This document shows positions 12,559-13,079 of a stretch of 13,079 bases of DNA, one piece after another. The stretch lies in NCBI GenBank assembly GCA_035454085.1, contig DAOTEJ010000074.1, forward strand, positions 1 to 13,079. The letters run 5' to 3'. Source of the stretch: DAOTEJ01 sp035454085 (GTDB taxonomy: Bacteria; Pseudomonadota; Gammaproteobacteria; Burkholderiales; Burkholderiaceae_F). The position numbers and the translations under genes were made by a program. Every line of letters starts with the position of its first letter. Within the stretch, counting starts at the first letter, position 1. A model generated the notes under the pieces. The model saw nothing but the letters and a program-made list of their open reading frames with translations, had not been told where the DNA came from and ran no database searches.

Positions 12559-13032
12559 TCAATCCACCTCGAGCTCGCGCGCCGGGCGGCGCCAGGTGGC
12601 GGCCAGGGCCAGGTCGCGGGCGGCGGCGTCGGCCTTGCGGGCGGCGATGGCCAGCAGCTCGCGGGCGAGCTCGCGGTCGGCCTCGCACAGGCGCAGGTGC
12701 AGCGCGCGGCGCGTGATGTGCAGCACCCCGGCGGTCTGCTCCAGGCTGCGCCCCTCGCGCTGCAGGTACACCGCGCGCACCGTTTCGGCCAGGCGCCGGC
12801 CGCGCTGCGGGTCGGTGGCACTGGTGCGCAGCGCGCCCACGGCGGCCTCGGTCTCGAAGGCCTCCTGGTCGTTCGACGAGATCAGCGTGTCCGGCCCGAT
12901 GTTGGCCGATCCATCCACGCGCACCGCATCCCAGGCCGAAGTCAGGCCGCGCGCGTTGCCCGATAGGCGCGAGGTGTAGTGCCACACTGCCCAGCGTTGC
13001 AGCCGCTCGTGGATCGACGCGATTCTTTGCAC
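12559..13032 (-). CDS. Q-like phage late regulator (putative antiterminator)
   Basis: I place the start at GTG 13032, because AAGGGAG lies 8 bases before it; an open TTG further up (13071) has no ribosome site. The 157-aa product fits the phage antitermination protein Q pattern. It has an opening 'ERLQRWAVWH' helix, a Gly/Ser linker, an acidic 'EAFETEAAVGAL' segment, then LAETVRAVYLQREGRSLEQT and a helix-turn-helix at about 96-121 (SLEQTAGVLHITRRALHLRL). It ends in an Ala-rich helix longer than usual. Q proteins bind near the late promoter and let RNA polymerase read through terminators into lysis and head genes. Its place directly upstream of a structured leader and the late genes fits. It could also be an ArpU- or sigma-region-4-like activator. 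Confidence 0.68.
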   Translation of the reverse strand: MQRIASIHERLQRWAVWHYTSRLSGNARGLTSAWDAVRVDGSANIGPDTLISSNDQEAFETEAAVGALRTSATDPQRGRRLAETVRAVYLQREGRSLEQTAGVLHITRRALHLRLCEADRELARELLAIAARKADAAARDLALAATWRRPARELEVD

Positions 13033-13040
13033 CTTGCGCA

Positions 13041-13047
13041 CTCCCTT
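13041..13047 (-). promoter_or_regulatory. Ribosome binding site of the Q-like gene
   Basis: AAGGGAG on the minus strand, 8 bases before GTG 13032. It is the best Shine-Dalgarno match near this gene and decides the start against the longer frame opening at TTG 13071. Confidence 0.6.
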
Positions 13048-13079
13048 GATTGTCGGGTTTCGCCACCCCAAGGCCCCCC

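Overview
The window is the head-packaging end of the late operon of a tailed, probably temperate phage (lambda-type GpA terminase and GpB portal, HK97-fold capsid), read entirely on the minus strand. It is either a prophage or a free phage genome. No chromosomal gene, integrase, attachment site, tRNA or rRNA is visible. By eye the DNA is very GC-rich, with nearly every third codon position G or C. That and the protein flavour suggest a high-GC proteobacterial host, perhaps Burkholderiales or Rhodocyclales, but no gene here fixes the host. The very high GC also explains the long open frames on the plus strand, none of which looks like a protein.

Read in the direction of transcription (right to left), the layout has five parts. 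(1) 13032-12559: a small regulator resembling phage antitermination protein Q. (2) 12558-12204: a 355-bp leader with a candidate late promoter lying inside an inverted repeat, a second inverted repeat and two hairpins, then a 254-aa minor-tail-Z-like gene (12203-11439). (3) 11438-11255: a non-coding gap between that gene and the small terminase. It carries a 15-bp direct repeat, a palindrome, a decamer that matches the right half of lambda cosN as I recall it, and three GTTGAC repeats. I propose it as the cos packaging site. (4) Terminase small and large subunits (11254-8646, joined by a TGATG overlap), then eight genes (8605-4381) unlike the usual terminase-portal interval: a Gp80-type tail protein with a signal peptide, a 55-aa ORF, two helical or coiled-coil proteins, two small virion-type proteins of widespread phage families, a LamG-like lectin-fold protein, and an alanine-rich protein built from thirteen 20-residue repeats. 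(5) Head genes: a small protein before the portal, the portal, one polypeptide joining prohead protease to major capsid protein (with a possible internal start for the capsid part), and the start of a small gene cut off by the window edge.

Genes mostly overlap by a few bases or are 3-9 bases apart, so from 12203 to 299 they probably form one or two transcripts under Q-type control. The terminase would cut at cos and pump DNA through the portal into a shell made by the capsid part, with the protease removing itself and the scaffold. The fibre or lectin cassette probably supplies surface or adsorption structures.

The best leads are the candidate cos site, the late-promoter inverted repeat, the relocated fibre/lectin/repeat cassette, the Sec-type signal on a Gp80-type protein, and the possible internal capsid start.
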